From Acidobacteriota bacterium (GTDB lineage Bacteria > Acidobacteriota > Terriglobia > Terriglobales > Acidobacteriaceae): a stretch of DNA of 64,000 bases. The position numbers and the translations under genes are program-made. Numbering within the stretch: the stretch's first letter is position 1; each line of letters opens with the position of its first letter. Below, in pieces: positions 27,768 to 36,741 of this stretch. Under the pieces are notes generated by a model, which was given only the letters and a program-made list of their open reading frames with translations, was not told where the DNA came from and searched no databases. The stretch spans positions 62,001 through 126,000 of the forward strand of contig QIAU01000124.1 of assembly GCA_003225055.1 (NCBI GenBank), given 5' to 3'.

Positions 27768-28427
27768 ATGATGCCGGAAGGGGTGACTTCACTGAACAAG
27801 CCAGCCGCGCAACCCAGTGAAGACTTGCTGATCCGGCACATTCAGGATGGTGAGCATGAGGTTTTCTACGAGTTGATTCGGCCCTACGAACGGTGCGTCT
27901 ACCGCACGGCATTCGCCATTTTGCGCAATGAGGCCGACGCGGAAGATGTGGCTCAGGAAGCGATGCTGAAAGCTTTCAAGAACATTGGCCAGTTCCGTGG
28001 GGAGTCGCGCTTCAGCACCTGGCTGATCCAGATCACCGTCAATGAGGCGCGTATGTGGAGAAGGAAAGAACACGCCCACCTGATGGAGCCGATCGTTAAC
28101 CGCGAGGGCGTAGAGGGAAACTACGTCCCTCGGGACTTCGCCGACTGGCGGGAGATTCCTTCCGAGACTCTGGAGCGGAAAGAAATTCGCGACAAGCTGG
28201 CGGAGGCACTGGAGTCGCTGGGACACATCTACCGCGACGTCTTCGTGCTGCGGGACATGCAGCATTTGAGCATCGAGGAGAGTGCAAGAGCTCTTGGGGT
28301 CTCCGCTGCGTCCGTCAAAACGCGGCTGCTGCGGGCCCGGCTCATGCTGCGTGATCTCCTGGCGCCGGGACTCGGCGGGAATTGGAGCACAAGATTGCCT
28401 TTTGCAAAAGGAACCAAGCCATGGTAG
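27768..28427 (+). CDS. ECF-family RNA polymerase sigma factor
   Basis: 219 residues. Region 2: LIRPYERCVYRTAFAILRNE, ADAEDVAQEAMLKAFKNIGQ, FSTWLIQITVNEARMWRRK. Region 4: HIYRDVFVLRDMQHLSIEES and ALGVSAASVKTRLLRARLML. It follows the Mo-oxidoreductase/cytochrome b pair by 37 bp and overlaps the anti-sigma gene by 7 bp. A role in switching the upstream redox genes on is a reasonable inference from position. Confidence 0.9.
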   Translation: MMPEGVTSLNKPAAQPSEDLLIRHIQDGEHEVFYELIRPYERCVYRTAFAILRNEADAEDVAQEAMLKAFKNIGQFRGESRFSTWLIQITVNEARMWRRKEHAHLMEPIVNREGVEGNYVPRDFADWREIPSETLERKEIRDKLAEALESLGHIYRDVFVLRDMQHLSIEESARALGVSAASVKTRLLRARLMLRDLLAPGLGGNWSTRLPFAKGTKPW

Positions 28428-29005
28428 TCAACTGCGAACAAGTCTGGCAGGAGATCTCCAACTACCTCGACGATGATGTGGATGTGGATGTGGACTTGCG
28501 CGCCGCCATGGAGGCGCACTTCCGGGAATGCAAGCGCTGTCGAGCCGTGCTCGAGGGCACGCGGAACGTGATTCAGTTGTATGGTGACGAGCGCATGATC
28601 GATGTACCACTAGGATTTGGTCATCGCCTGCAGCGACGACTGGAGGACAACATGCAGTCCCGCCGACGCAGATTTTTGGGCTGGATGGTCGCCGCCGCGG
28701 CCGCCGTTCTGGTCACCGGGAGCTTCGAGATCGCGAGATCTTCTGTTTTCAGGCGCCCTGAACTGCGCTCCGAACACGCGCAGGCCGGGAGCGGCCTCCC
28801 GCCAGACATGATGATCGTAGTTTCACCCAACGGAAAGATCTTTCACGCTTCCGGATGTCCCTTCATTCATGACAAAGCGCATGTTCGGACCATCGTGGTA
28901 CGGGAGGCGATCAAAGAGGGCTACGCCCCGTGCGTGCGCTGTATGAAGAAATATTTGCGGGCAGACCTTAGCTCCCCAGAGTCCCTGGCGGACGCGCAAA
29001 GGTGA
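28421..29005 (+). CDS. Anti-sigma factor with an extra C-terminal Cys/His motif
   Basis: 194 residues from ATG 28421, overlapping the sigma gene. The N-terminal zinc finger shows His33, Cys37, Cys40 (HFRECKRC). A Val-Asp repeat (DVDVDVDL, from three GATGTG units) precedes it. One membrane helix lies at ~87-102 (GWMVAAAAAVLVTGSF). The extracytoplasmic part contains His142, Cys146, His150 and Cys171, Cys174 (FHASGCPFIH ... APCVRC), similar to the short metal-binding motif of Ada-type N-terminal domains. This looks like a metal or redox sensor on the outside of the membrane, in keeping with the Mo/cytochrome genes upstream. Sensing is inferred, not shown. Confidence 0.85.
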   Translation: MVVNCEQVWQEISNYLDDDVDVDVDLRAAMEAHFRECKRCRAVLEGTRNVIQLYGDERMIDVPLGFGHRLQRRLEDNMQSRRRRFLGWMVAAAAAVLVTGSFEIARSSVFRRPELRSEHAQAGSGLPPDMMIVVSPNGKIFHASGCPFIHDKAHVRTIVVREAIKEGYAPCVRCMKKYLRADLSSPESLADAQR

Positions 29006-29205
29006 GGGAACGATAAACGGGCTTGAGCGCTCGAATCACAGACTGACACCTCCGCTGAACTCTGCGGCAATGCGTGGCGCTCGGCTGATAGCGCCCATCC
29101 GACTCCCACCGCAACTTTTCTTACAGTATTAACGGGCGGCGGTAACTTAACTTCCATCAAAGTGACGAATCTGCTTTCCGCCGCTGCGAATCGCTTATAG
29201 ACGAA

Positions 29206-29510
29206 ATGCGGATGGCTCTTTACAGGCAGGGCGGCGACGCTTCGCAGTCGCGGGCGAGAGAGTGGCGGCGTCACAGACCCGCTGAGGGCCCTCTCACCGT
29301 GACCGAAGAGCGCTTGTTCCTGTCGGCAGTAGACGCCGGCAGCGAGGAGATTTCCGTGTTCCTGGTTGACGTAACTCCATGCGGCGGCGGCGAATCCGTT
29401 GCCGTAGCTCAACACGGAGATCTCGTTTATGTTATGGACACGGGCGTCACCAGTAACGTAGTAGGGTTTCCGCTTGGAGCCGGCCAAAATGGATGCGCCT
29501 GGACCAATAG
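29206..29510 (+). pseudogene. Fragment resembling a YVTN/lactonase-type beta-propeller
   Basis: The plus strand reads LFLSAVDAGSEEISVFLVDV and then VAVAQHGDLVYVMDTGVTSN, VVGFPLGAG, which is the repeat pattern of 7-bladed beta-propeller proteins of the lactonase/6-phosphogluconolactonase type. Only about one and a half blades are present; flanks are not similar. The opposite-strand frame has no domain features. Fragment call rests on pattern memory. Confidence 0.45.
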
Positions 29511-29549
29511 GGTTACAGATCTAGGATTACAGATCTAGGGTTACAGATC
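29511..29549. repeat. Short tandem repeat, 14-bp unit, about 2.8 copies
   Basis: GGTTACAGATCTAG, GATTACAGATCTAG and GGTTACAGATC follow each other directly. The repeat lies at the end of the beta-propeller fragment and about 30 bases before the 3' end of the ArsR gene. Confidence 0.85.
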
Positions 29550-29581
29550 CCCGACGAGGCCCGGTCTAGGTTCTAGCCGGT

Positions 29582-29866
29582 TCAGCGCCATCGGCCAAGT
29601 TTTGCCAGCGCCTCGGTGTACCGTTTCATCGTTTCTGGGGTAGCACGGTTGTAGACAAATTGCCCCTCCCGGCGGCACTCGATCAATTGTGCATCGGCCA
29701 AGATTTTCAAGTGATGCGACACCGTACCGGGCGTTAATCGTTGGCGTTCTACGAGTTCACCGCAAAACACTTCCTTCTTGGCCGCTATGGCCTGGTAAAT
29801 GCGCAGGCGGGCCGGATCGGCCAGAGCCTTTGAGATCCTTACCACTTGTTCGATGTCCATTGCCAT
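29582..29866 (-). CDS. ArsR-family winged-helix regulator
   Basis: 94 residues from ATG 29866 (MAMDIEQVVRISKALADPAR); the frame is open to 29950, but that extension is Phe/Ser-rich and unlike the family. Winged helix: LTPGTVSHHLKILADAQLIE and CRREGQFVYNRATPETM. No clear metal-binding CxC motif is present (one Cys in VFCGEL, one in ECRREG), so it may respond to something other than arsenite-type metals. It is divergent from the SDR gene at 29999, a likely target. Confidence 0.85.
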   Translation of the reverse strand: MAMDIEQVVRISKALADPARLRIYQAIAAKKEVFCGELVERQRLTPGTVSHHLKILADAQLIECRREGQFVYNRATPETMKRYTEALAKLGRWR

Positions 29867-29998
29867 TTCAACTGATTCTATCCGGTGGGCACACCTGGAA
29901 CTGGATATTGATGCGAAGAAAGTGAAACTTATCATTTTGATAGTCATCAAAATGTACGAAGCAACTCAGCTCACTCGGTGGATTCCAAAAAGGACGTC

Positions 29999-30748
29999 AT
30001 GAGCAGACTCACAGGAAAGGTTGCGGTTGTTACAGGTGGGAACAGTGGAATTGGGATGGCAACGGCCAGGCTCTTCCGGGCCGAGGGCGCCAAGGTCGCG
30101 ATTTCCGGTCGGGACCAGAAGACGCTGGATGAAGCCGTGAGGGCGATTGGAGGGAACGTTATCGGCATTCGCTCCGATGTCTCCAAACTGGCTGATATCG
30201 AGAAGCTTTTCACCGTGGTGGTCGAGAAGTGGGGGAAACTCGACATTCTGTTCGCGAATGCTGGAATTGCCAAGTTTGCTCCGGTTTCGGATGTGACGGA
30301 AGCTCATTTTGACGAAATCTTCGACATTAATGTTCGCGGTCTGTTCTTCAGCGTTCAGAAGGCGCTTCCCCATCTGAACGACGGAGCTGCGATCGTGCTG
30401 AACGCCTCCGTCGTGGACGATGCCGGTCTGCCCGGAGCTAGCGTCTATTCCGCCAGTAAGGCTGCGGTTCGCTCTTTTGCCCGAACACTGACGGCGGAAC
30501 TGGCCGACCGAGGCATCCGCATCAACGTCGTCAGCCCCGGCCCGGTACCCACTGGCATACTGCGGCGCAACGGCATGTCGCCCGAAGCCATTGATGAAAC
30601 TCTGCGCGGGCTTGTCTCGCAGGTTCCACTGAAGCGCCCTGGGAAGCCAGAAGAGGTGGCCAGCGCGGTGCTTTTCCTTGCGGCGCCGGAGTCCTCTTAT
30701 GTCGCCGGAGTCGACCTGAAAGTCGATGGAGGAATGGGACAGGTGTGA
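29999..30748 (+). CDS. Short-chain dehydrogenase/reductase
   Basis: 249 residues from ATG 29999, preceded by an AAAAAGGAC site. Classical SDR motifs: TGGNSGIG (cofactor), NAG, catalytic Ser in VLNASVVDDAG, YSASKAAV (Tyr and Lys) and SPGPVPTGI. The basic residue in AISGRDQKTL suggests NADPH preference. The substrate is unknown. It is divergent from an ArsR-type regulator with 132 bases between starts. Confidence 0.9.
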   Translation: MSRLTGKVAVVTGGNSGIGMATARLFRAEGAKVAISGRDQKTLDEAVRAIGGNVIGIRSDVSKLADIEKLFTVVVEKWGKLDILFANAGIAKFAPVSDVTEAHFDEIFDINVRGLFFSVQKALPHLNDGAAIVLNASVVDDAGLPGASVYSASKAAVRSFARTLTAELADRGIRINVVSPGPVPTGILRRNGMSPEAIDETLRGLVSQVPLKRPGKPEEVASAVLFLAAPESSYVAGVDLKVDGGMGQV

Positions 30749-30833
30749 GCTGTCGACGGACGAAACCACCGCTTGATCAGAGCCATCGTTGGAGGTTACA
30801 GAGAGAAGGGTTCCTAGACGGGATGTACCCCAG

Positions 30834-31460
30834 TTACTCGGCGCCCAGTCGTTTCCGTGCTGCATAAGCCGCGACTTTCAGGCGGTTTCCGCACAGTCGC
30901 ATACTGCACCAGCGGCGGGTTCCTTTTTTGCTGGTGTCAAGAAAATGCAGCGCGCATTGTCCGCACTTCCGCACACGTGTGTGATCGACTTCGGCAAACA
31001 ATTTGGCGGCGCTATAGGCCAAGGGAGCGAAAAAGTCTTCCGGTTTGCGCGTTTCAAAAGACAGGTCCATACGGTGTCCATTTTCAGTTTGCTTCAAACT
31101 TGTCAGCATGGGATGCGCCGCGAGTAGCGCATTCAGCTTCTCAATGATGGCGCGATGAACATTGCCGCCAGCTTCCCACCTGACAACTTCCTTTCTCAGT
31201 TCCTCTCGAAATTCGCGCATCTCTTCTAACGTTCGCCGGGCGCAAGCGGATTCCTCCCAGTGTTGTTGAAGATGTGCCATTTCCCGGGGACTCAATAGTT
31301 CCGCTGCTCGAAACCAACGCAGCAGGGCGGTGAAATCCGGAAGCAACTCCTGGGCTTCGCCGTTCTGAATCGGGCGCGTGTTGAGGAAGTCCAAGGCAAG
31401 TTGATTTCCGAGGAAGAGAAATCCATCGATCCACTCTGGACGCTCCCTGACTTTGGTCAT
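30834..31460 (-). CDS. CGNR zinc-finger / ABATE-domain regulator
   Basis: 208 residues. N-terminal ABATE-type domain (GNQLALDFLNTRPIQNGEAQ). The C-terminal CGNR zinc finger has RKCGQCALHFLDTSKKGTRR, then WCSMRLCGNRLKVAAY, with four Cys. The family is regarded as DNA-binding regulators. It is divergent from the alpha/beta hydrolase gene at 31610, its likely target. The 150-bp gap contains an A/T-rich stretch suited to promoters. Confidence 0.88.
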   Translation of the reverse strand: MTKVRERPEWIDGFLFLGNQLALDFLNTRPIQNGEAQELLPDFTALLRWFRAAELLSPREMAHLQQHWEESACARRTLEEMREFREELRKEVVRWEAGGNVHRAIIEKLNALLAAHPMLTSLKQTENGHRMDLSFETRKPEDFFAPLAYSAAKLFAEVDHTRVRKCGQCALHFLDTSKKGTRRWCSMRLCGNRLKVAAYAARKRLGAE

Positions 31461-31609
31461 TTAATGGTACAACTCACAAATGAAAACACCGATAATGAAA
31501 CTTTATACCGGTTAGGTATATCTGATGAGGAGAGGGCGACCGAAGACTCACCCAGCGAAACGGTGCATCCAGTTCAGTCATTGCCCACAACTTGTAAAGG
31601 AGATCAACG

Positions 31610-32485
31610 ATGACCAGCTTTCACTCTGCCACTATAGACGGAAACCAAATCTTTTATCGTGAAGCCGGCCCCAAACCGGCGCCACACATTCTCTTGCTGC
31701 ACGGATTTCCAACCTCCTCCCACATGTTTCGCAATCTCATTCCACGCCTGGCCGACCGCTTCCATGTGGTCGCTCCCGACCTGCCGGGCTTTGGCTTCTC
31801 CGATGCACCGGACCGCAAGAAGTACCGCTATACGTTTGAGCAACTGGCGAAGACCATCGACAACTTCACTCAGGCGATCGGCCTCGACCACTACGCGATT
31901 TATGTTTTTGATTACGGTGCTCCCGTGGGGTTACGACTTGCTCTGGCGCACCCGGAGCGAATCACCGCAATCGTCTCGCAAAACGGCAATGCATATGAGG
32001 AAGGTCTAAGCCAGGGCTGGAATCCAATCCAGAAATACTGGCAGGAGCCAACACCCAAGAATCGAGCCGCGCTTCGCGATTTCCTCACCCCAGAAGCCAC
32101 GAAGTCGCAGTACCTGCACGGCGTCCAGGACGAAAAACTGGTGGCGCCGGAAGCCTACACCATCGACTCTGCTTTGCTGGCCCGGCCTAGCAATGAGGAG
32201 ATCCAGCTTGACCTGTTCCTCGACTATGCGAGCAATGTGGCTCTCTATCCCAAGTTCCAGGAATATTTTCGTGCGAAGAGGCCGCCGTTGCTGGTCGTCT
32301 GGGGCAAGAACGACCCGTTCTTTCTCCCTTCCGGTGCGGACGCGTTCCGGCGTGACAATCCGAATGCCGAGGTGCACCTCTATGACACGGGCCACTTCGC
32401 GCTGGAGACGCACCAGGTGGAAATAGCAGATACCATCCGGGAATTTCTCAACCGGACTGTGGCGGCGCAAGCCAGTGCCGCCTGA
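31610..32485 (+). CDS. Alpha/beta hydrolase, haloalkane-dehalogenase/epoxide-hydrolase type
   Basis: 291 residues; AAAGGAG lies upstream. HGFPTSSH is the oxyanion region. The nucleophile elbow reads VFDYGAPVG, so the nucleophile is Asp rather than Ser, as in haloalkane dehalogenases and epoxide hydrolases. VVWGKNDPFF holds the acid and DTGHFALE the catalytic His. Length is normal and there is no signal peptide. Its actual substrate is unknown; a xenobiotic or epoxide is plausible. It is divergent from the CGNR regulator. Confidence 0.87.
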   Translation: MTSFHSATIDGNQIFYREAGPKPAPHILLLHGFPTSSHMFRNLIPRLADRFHVVAPDLPGFGFSDAPDRKKYRYTFEQLAKTIDNFTQAIGLDHYAIYVFDYGAPVGLRLALAHPERITAIVSQNGNAYEEGLSQGWNPIQKYWQEPTPKNRAALRDFLTPEATKSQYLHGVQDEKLVAPEAYTIDSALLARPSNEEIQLDLFLDYASNVALYPKFQEYFRAKRPPLLVVWGKNDPFFLPSGADAFRRDNPNAEVHLYDTGHFALETHQVEIADTIREFLNRTVAAQASAA

Positions 32486-32599
32486 GGCAATTGACTAGGG
32501 GAATCCGACGGGAACCCAGCCGCCGATTATGCGCAAGCAGGTGGTCTCCGACCGGTCTGGAAACCTTGCTTTCCCGCCTTGGAACAATAAGGGTCATCG

Positions 32600-33247
32600 A
32601 TGCATGTCGTTTCCGTAAACGTGGGTCTGCCACGAGAAGTCGTCTGGAAGGGCATGGCCGTTCGGACGGGAATCTATAAAGAGCCCGTGCCAGGCCCGGT
32701 GAAAATCGGCAAACTTAACCTCACTGGCGATCGCCAGGCAGATCTCACGGTCCACGGTGGCGCCGACAAGGCTGTCTACGCCTACCCTTCCGAACACTAC
32801 GCCTATTGGCGGCAGGAGCTGCCGGGCGTCGCGCTGTCGTGGGGGAACTTCGGAGAGAACCTCACAACTGAAGGGCTGAGGGAAGACACCCTCTACATCG
32901 GCGATTGTTTAAAGTTCGGATCTGCCGTACTGATAGTGACCCAGCCCCGCATGCCCTGTTACAAATTGGCACTCAGATTGCGACAAGATGACATGATCAA
33001 GGGCTTCCTGGCAAGCGGGCGCAGCGGATTCTATTTCTCGGTCCTGGAGCCTGGCAGCGTTGCTGCAGGCTCGGGGATTGAAATCGTAAGGCGAGACCCC
33101 AATCGCGTGACCGTTCGTGATATCGGACAGCTCTATCTTGGCGCGAAGCGCGATCCGGAGCTACTTGAACGAGTAGGCAGGCTGAGCGCGCTGCCCCAGA
33201 GCTGGAAGGCCGAACTGCGGGTGCGAGCACAGACCAGCAGGCGTTGA
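32600..33247 (+). CDS. MOSC-domain protein (YiiM-like)
   Basis: 215 residues. Family pattern DRQADLTVHGGADKAVYAYP, SEHYAYWRQELPG, WGNFGENLTTEGL and the conserved Cys in TQPRMPCYKLALR, where MOSC proteins bind the molybdenum cofactor. The C-terminal helical part is typical of YiiM. YiiM is linked to reduction of N-hydroxylated compounds; that role is only inferred here. It stands alone on the plus strand behind the hydrolase. Confidence 0.87.
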   Translation: MHVVSVNVGLPREVVWKGMAVRTGIYKEPVPGPVKIGKLNLTGDRQADLTVHGGADKAVYAYPSEHYAYWRQELPGVALSWGNFGENLTTEGLREDTLYIGDCLKFGSAVLIVTQPRMPCYKLALRLRQDDMIKGFLASGRSGFYFSVLEPGSVAAGSGIEIVRRDPNRVTVRDIGQLYLGAKRDPELLERVGRLSALPQSWKAELRVRAQTSRR

Positions 33248-33269
33248 CCTCGCGTCTACTTGTGTTGAT

Positions 33270-34057
33270 CTACTTGGCGCTCAACCGCAGCAGGGCAGCT
33301 CCGAGTATTCTGCCCTGCCGGGGTTCTTGAACGAATGCGATCAGGGGCAGATTGCGGCAGTCCAGCGCAGGCTCCAGCTTCACCTGAACGTCTTCGGATA
33401 GGCCTTGCCCTGGCTTCAGGACACCAACCTTCGCGAGACTCCCGACCGCGGAAACATGGGTCAGCTTGTGTCCCGCATTTTCACCGGCAGAAACTTGCGA
33501 CTCCGCACGGTTCAAAGCAAGAACGCACACGTCAGCGGGCCAAAAGAGAAGGCCAATGGTCCGGTATCCAGATGAGCGTGCAAGGCATTTGAGGGATCTG
33601 CCGCGATGACCGAGAGATGGACGGGGATCTTTGGGCTATCCAAGGCCTTGGCAAATGCCTTCTCGGCCAAGCCAGGAGCGCTACCGACGAATTCGCTTGC
33701 GCCATCGACCACCATTTGCGGTGTGCAGACACTGTCTAGCCCGAAGCGTTTGGCATATGCGCTTTGTCTCTCGCTATACAAGCGAGCTGAGTACGGGTCG
33801 TTCCACCCGATATGGTTCCAGTAGTCGACGTGCTCGCTGAGCACAATCATTTCCGCCCCGGCTACGGGCTGCCGGTCGAGCCTTTCCAGGAACCTGTCTG
33901 TGGGAGGGCAGCTAGAGCAACCTTCGGAGGTAAACAGTCCACCAGCACGGGAGTGCGAGCTTCCGCTTTACGAGCGGTGTTGGCGCTCCGCGCCACCAGC
34001 GACGCGGTGCGGGAAACGACGCCTAACAGAGGAAACAAATGCGGTCTTGAATGTCAT
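33270..34057 (-). pseudogene. Frameshifted DUF1223 exported protein
   Basis: Two frames supply one DUF1223 protein. The central part reads LFTSEGCSSCPPTDRFLERL, then EMIVLSEHVDYWNHIGWNDP and FGLDSVCTPQMVVDGASEFV, keeping the thioredoxin-like CSSC. A one-base change near 33525 moves to the frame LALNRAESQVSAGENAGHKL ... GRILGAALLRL. A second missing base near 33940 separates TPVLV from LFTSEG. The likely start is ATG 34057 with a signal-like N-terminus, itself shifted once more. Three lesions; the protein cannot be produced intact. Confidence 0.75.
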
Positions 34058-34359
34058 GGTGGACTTTGCCCACATGGAGAGTTGATGCGCGCCCAACATT
34101 AAAGTTACGCTGGATCTGAAGCGCATAGCGGCCGAAACTGTCCTTTCCGGCTGCACTCCAGATCCATTGGTTTCGTAACGGATGTGCGTGCGCATATCCC
34201 AAAATCATGCGCTGTGCGCGGGGCATTTGACCAAAAGGTGGTGTGGTTCGCTGTAGCTGCCCTGGTGAGAAGCAAGGCAGTTACTGCCCCCTTGAGTGTT
34301 GTCGACGGACCGTCACGTCTCCCGCCTGCGCGGATTGACGGAACGCCCGTCGCTCCGCC
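34058..34359. other. Intergenic region
   Basis: About 300 bases. Short frames on both strands show no recognisable domain. Confidence 0.35.
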
Positions 34360-34884
34360 TTATTCTCTATCCGACCGGGGGTGAGCGTCTTTGGCAGCGT
34401 CACGCTTTATCTGAAGCCTCGCCTCTTGATCCAGGTTGTGGACTGCCCGTTGCGTTTCGCGAACCATCAAGTAGCACCCGGAAACCAGCCCGATGACTGC
34501 GGATGCGCCGGTCACAATGGCAACTGCGGCCGCAATCTCGAATAGCGGTCTGCGGTCGTAGTAAGCCGCAATCGAACCTCCGACCGAAACCAAGGCGGAC
34601 GCGGAGAACAGGCCGAGTCCTGCATAGAACATTCCAAGAGCCTTCACCAATAGTTGCGCCCGAACCTGCAATTGCCCAAGTTGACTGGACCACGATTCAT
34701 AGGCTGGGCTGGCGGGATCAATGCCGGCCAAAGTTGCGGCTACCACGCGCGTGCGGTCCACCACGCGTGCGAGCCGGTTGCTTGTGCCGAGCGCCAGGAC
34801 AGAAGAGGCGTTGGTGAGAATGGCGGGCGCCACGACGGCGGTTAGGACGCCAAACGGGTTAGTGGTGCTGGCGGTATATTGCAA
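34360..34884 (-). CDS. DUF2721-type small membrane protein
   Basis: 174 residues. Helix 1 with LTAVVAPAILTNASSVLALG, then NRLARVVDRTRVV, the usual DUF2721 opening. Two further helices follow (LGLFSASALVSVGGSIAAY, IAAAVAIVTGASAVIGLVSG). Integral inner-membrane protein of unknown function. Ends with charged residues. No operon partner. Confidence 0.75.
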   Translation of the reverse strand: MQYTASTTNPFGVLTAVVAPAILTNASSVLALGTSNRLARVVDRTRVVAATLAGIDPASPAYESWSSQLGQLQVRAQLLVKALGMFYAGLGLFSASALVSVGGSIAAYYDRRPLFEIAAAVAIVTGASAVIGLVSGCYLMVRETQRAVHNLDQEARLQIKRDAAKDAHPRSDRE

Positions 34885-35054
34885 GGTTAATACCTGGAAT
34901 TGGTCTCCTCTAAGGCGCTTCCAGCGCGCTTGAGATCGGTTGTGACATTCGGGGACAGCCTATTCTCGCGAAACGCCCCGAAGCGACTGTTCTGGGCACC
35001 AATACCGGGCGAACATTGGCCGATTGATTGGCCCACGCACAACCCGGGTCCCTG

Positions 35055-35091
35055 AGCCCTCCACGACTGTCACGTACTGAGGGCTTTTTTT
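35055..35091 (+). terminator. Rho-independent terminator-like hairpin
   Basis: AGCCCTC (35055-35061) pairs with GAGGGCT (35079-35085) and is followed by T6. The orientation fits plus-strand transcription, although no plus-strand gene is recognised just upstream; it may stop antisense or read-through transcription toward the NmrA-like gene. Confidence 0.5.
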
Positions 35092-35109
35092 CACGGCGTG
35101 CACTCGGAC

Positions 35110-36012
35110 CTAGGCCGCCGCCGATTTGCCCTCATACAGCGGAACAAATTCCTCCGTCACGAACCTTTCGTAAGCCGTCGGCGTCGTGTTCTCCGTCGAG
35201 CGCGGCTCCAAAGCTCGCATATAGTTTGCGTTCAAAGCGGCTGACATTTCCAGAATGAGATCAGCCATATTCGATGACATGCCAAGCTGGATCAAGGCTG
35301 CCCGCACCTGCTGATCCGGTGCTTCAGTGTATCGGAGGTCGGGTTTGCCCACCGCTCTCCCGATGATCTGGGCGACTTCGATCATGCTGAGGTTCCGCTG
35401 CCCCAGCAATTCGCGTGTCTGCTTCTGGTGGAAGTCCAGATTCAACAACGCACTTGCGGCTGTTTCGCCGATATCGCGCGTGGCGATCATGGGAAGCTTC
35501 AGGTCGGGGCGCAATGGGCCGACCGCCATGCCTGTCATTCGGATGATGCCAATTTGTGCGGGCGTATTTTCCATGAAGTAGCCAGCACGCAGGTGCAACA
35601 CATTTAAGCCGTCAATTCCATTAAGCTGTTCCTCAAGGTAATGCAATCCCACGACTGGACCTGTCTTCTCAGGCTTGTCCGCCCTTATGCTGCTCAGCGT
35701 GACCACGTGCGTCACGCCCGCACTCCGAAGAGCCGTGGCAATCGCATCACTCACACGGTTTTGAAATGCCCGAAAATCGGAGCTAGCGAGGCTGGGAGGC
35801 ATGATCACGTACACGGCCTTCGCTCCCGCAAAAGCCTTGGTGATACCCGCTGTATCGATGAGATCGGCAGCAAACGGCTCTGCGCCTTCCCCGACAAGAG
35901 CCTTCAGACGGTCAGGATTCCTGCCCACTACGCGAACCTTCTTACCTCGGATTAAGAGAGCCTTCGCAACAACGCTTCCGGTATGACCAGTTGCACCAGT
36001 GACAACGTACAT
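35110..36012 (-). CDS. NmrA-like NAD(P)-binding protein (atypical SDR)
   Basis: 300 residues. GGAG six bases before ATG 36012 favours this start over the ATG 12 bases upstream. The N-terminus MYVVTGATGHTGSVVAKALL has the GxxGxxG nucleotide-binding loop. VRVVGRNPDRL suggests NADP(H). IMPPSLASSDFRAFQNRVSD and VVTLSSIRADK follow the NmrA/QOR2-like pattern. No catalytic Tyr-x3-Lys is obvious; some members are redox sensors rather than enzymes. Single gene. Confidence 0.83.
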   Translation of the reverse strand: MYVVTGATGHTGSVVAKALLIRGKKVRVVGRNPDRLKALVGEGAEPFAADLIDTAGITKAFAGAKAVYVIMPPSLASSDFRAFQNRVSDAIATALRSAGVTHVVTLSSIRADKPEKTGPVVGLHYLEEQLNGIDGLNVLHLRAGYFMENTPAQIGIIRMTGMAVGPLRPDLKLPMIATRDIGETAASALLNLDFHQKQTRELLGQRNLSMIEVAQIIGRAVGKPDLRYTEAPDQQVRAALIQLGMSSNMADLILEMSAALNANYMRALEPRSTENTTPTAYERFVTEEFVPLYEGKSAAA

Positions 36013-36741
36013 AGCACTCTCCATCTGGTGTTTCGATTTGCCTACCGTCCGTGGGGCTTCAATAATACAGCCTCTGCCAATTAGGACGCGCCAGCGAGTA
36101 CTACACCAAGGCCTTTGAGGCGCGGAAACACGCCAGCGACGGCGCGAGGCTGCTGATCACCGGCAACGACGGTTCAAACGTCGTGGCGCCCAGCCATTCG
36201 GGCGCAAACTGGCGCGCAATCGCAGGCAAACGGAGAAGGCCGTTACCGAGCAGAGCGTCGAACCGCCCGCTGCATTCGGAACTGGCTGGCTGCTACAAAA
36301 TCAAGTGGCTGGATAGAAGAGGGTCGCCCCGCGAAGCTCCCGTGACCGCGGAGCTGGTTGATCTGTCAACATGGGCTGGGCTGGCTCATTTCCGACCGTC
36401 GGCGTATGGTGTGTCATGCTCGAACTCGTCTGACCTACTTGCGAAGTACATAAAAAGTCGACAAATTGGTAGGCTAACCCGGTTCAAGCCTTCAAAGCAT
36501 CGCTGTACTTGAGCAACAAGCCCGCGCTGAAGCGGGGTGCCGTCTAGCCCGAGCCAGCGTGGGCACATGGGAGGAGCGAGTGCGGTGCGAGCGTTACCTG
36601 GCAAGTATTTTTCCGCAAGCTGCTCCTCGCAGTCAAAATGCATGCGAGACTATGGCTAGAATGGCCCGGCATAGTAATGCCCTTAGCAGCAACGGCGCAG
36701 ACTATGCTGCGCCGGAATCTGTATAACTCTGGATTGCAGGC
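36013..36741. other. Region without a supported gene
   Basis: About 730 bases. Frames on both strands (for example 36183-36512 plus and 36386-36643 minus) have no recognisable domain. The last 60 bases probably include the promoter of the MFS gene. Confidence 0.35.

Noticed and set aside
28921-29487. Minus-strand 188-codon frame opposite the beta-propeller fragment
   Set aside because: It overlaps the intact end of the anti-sigma gene and has no domain; the plus strand has the better family pattern.
36386-36643. Minus-strand 85-codon frame with an early acidic/aromatic stretch
   Set aside because: No recognisable family and no convincing start signal.
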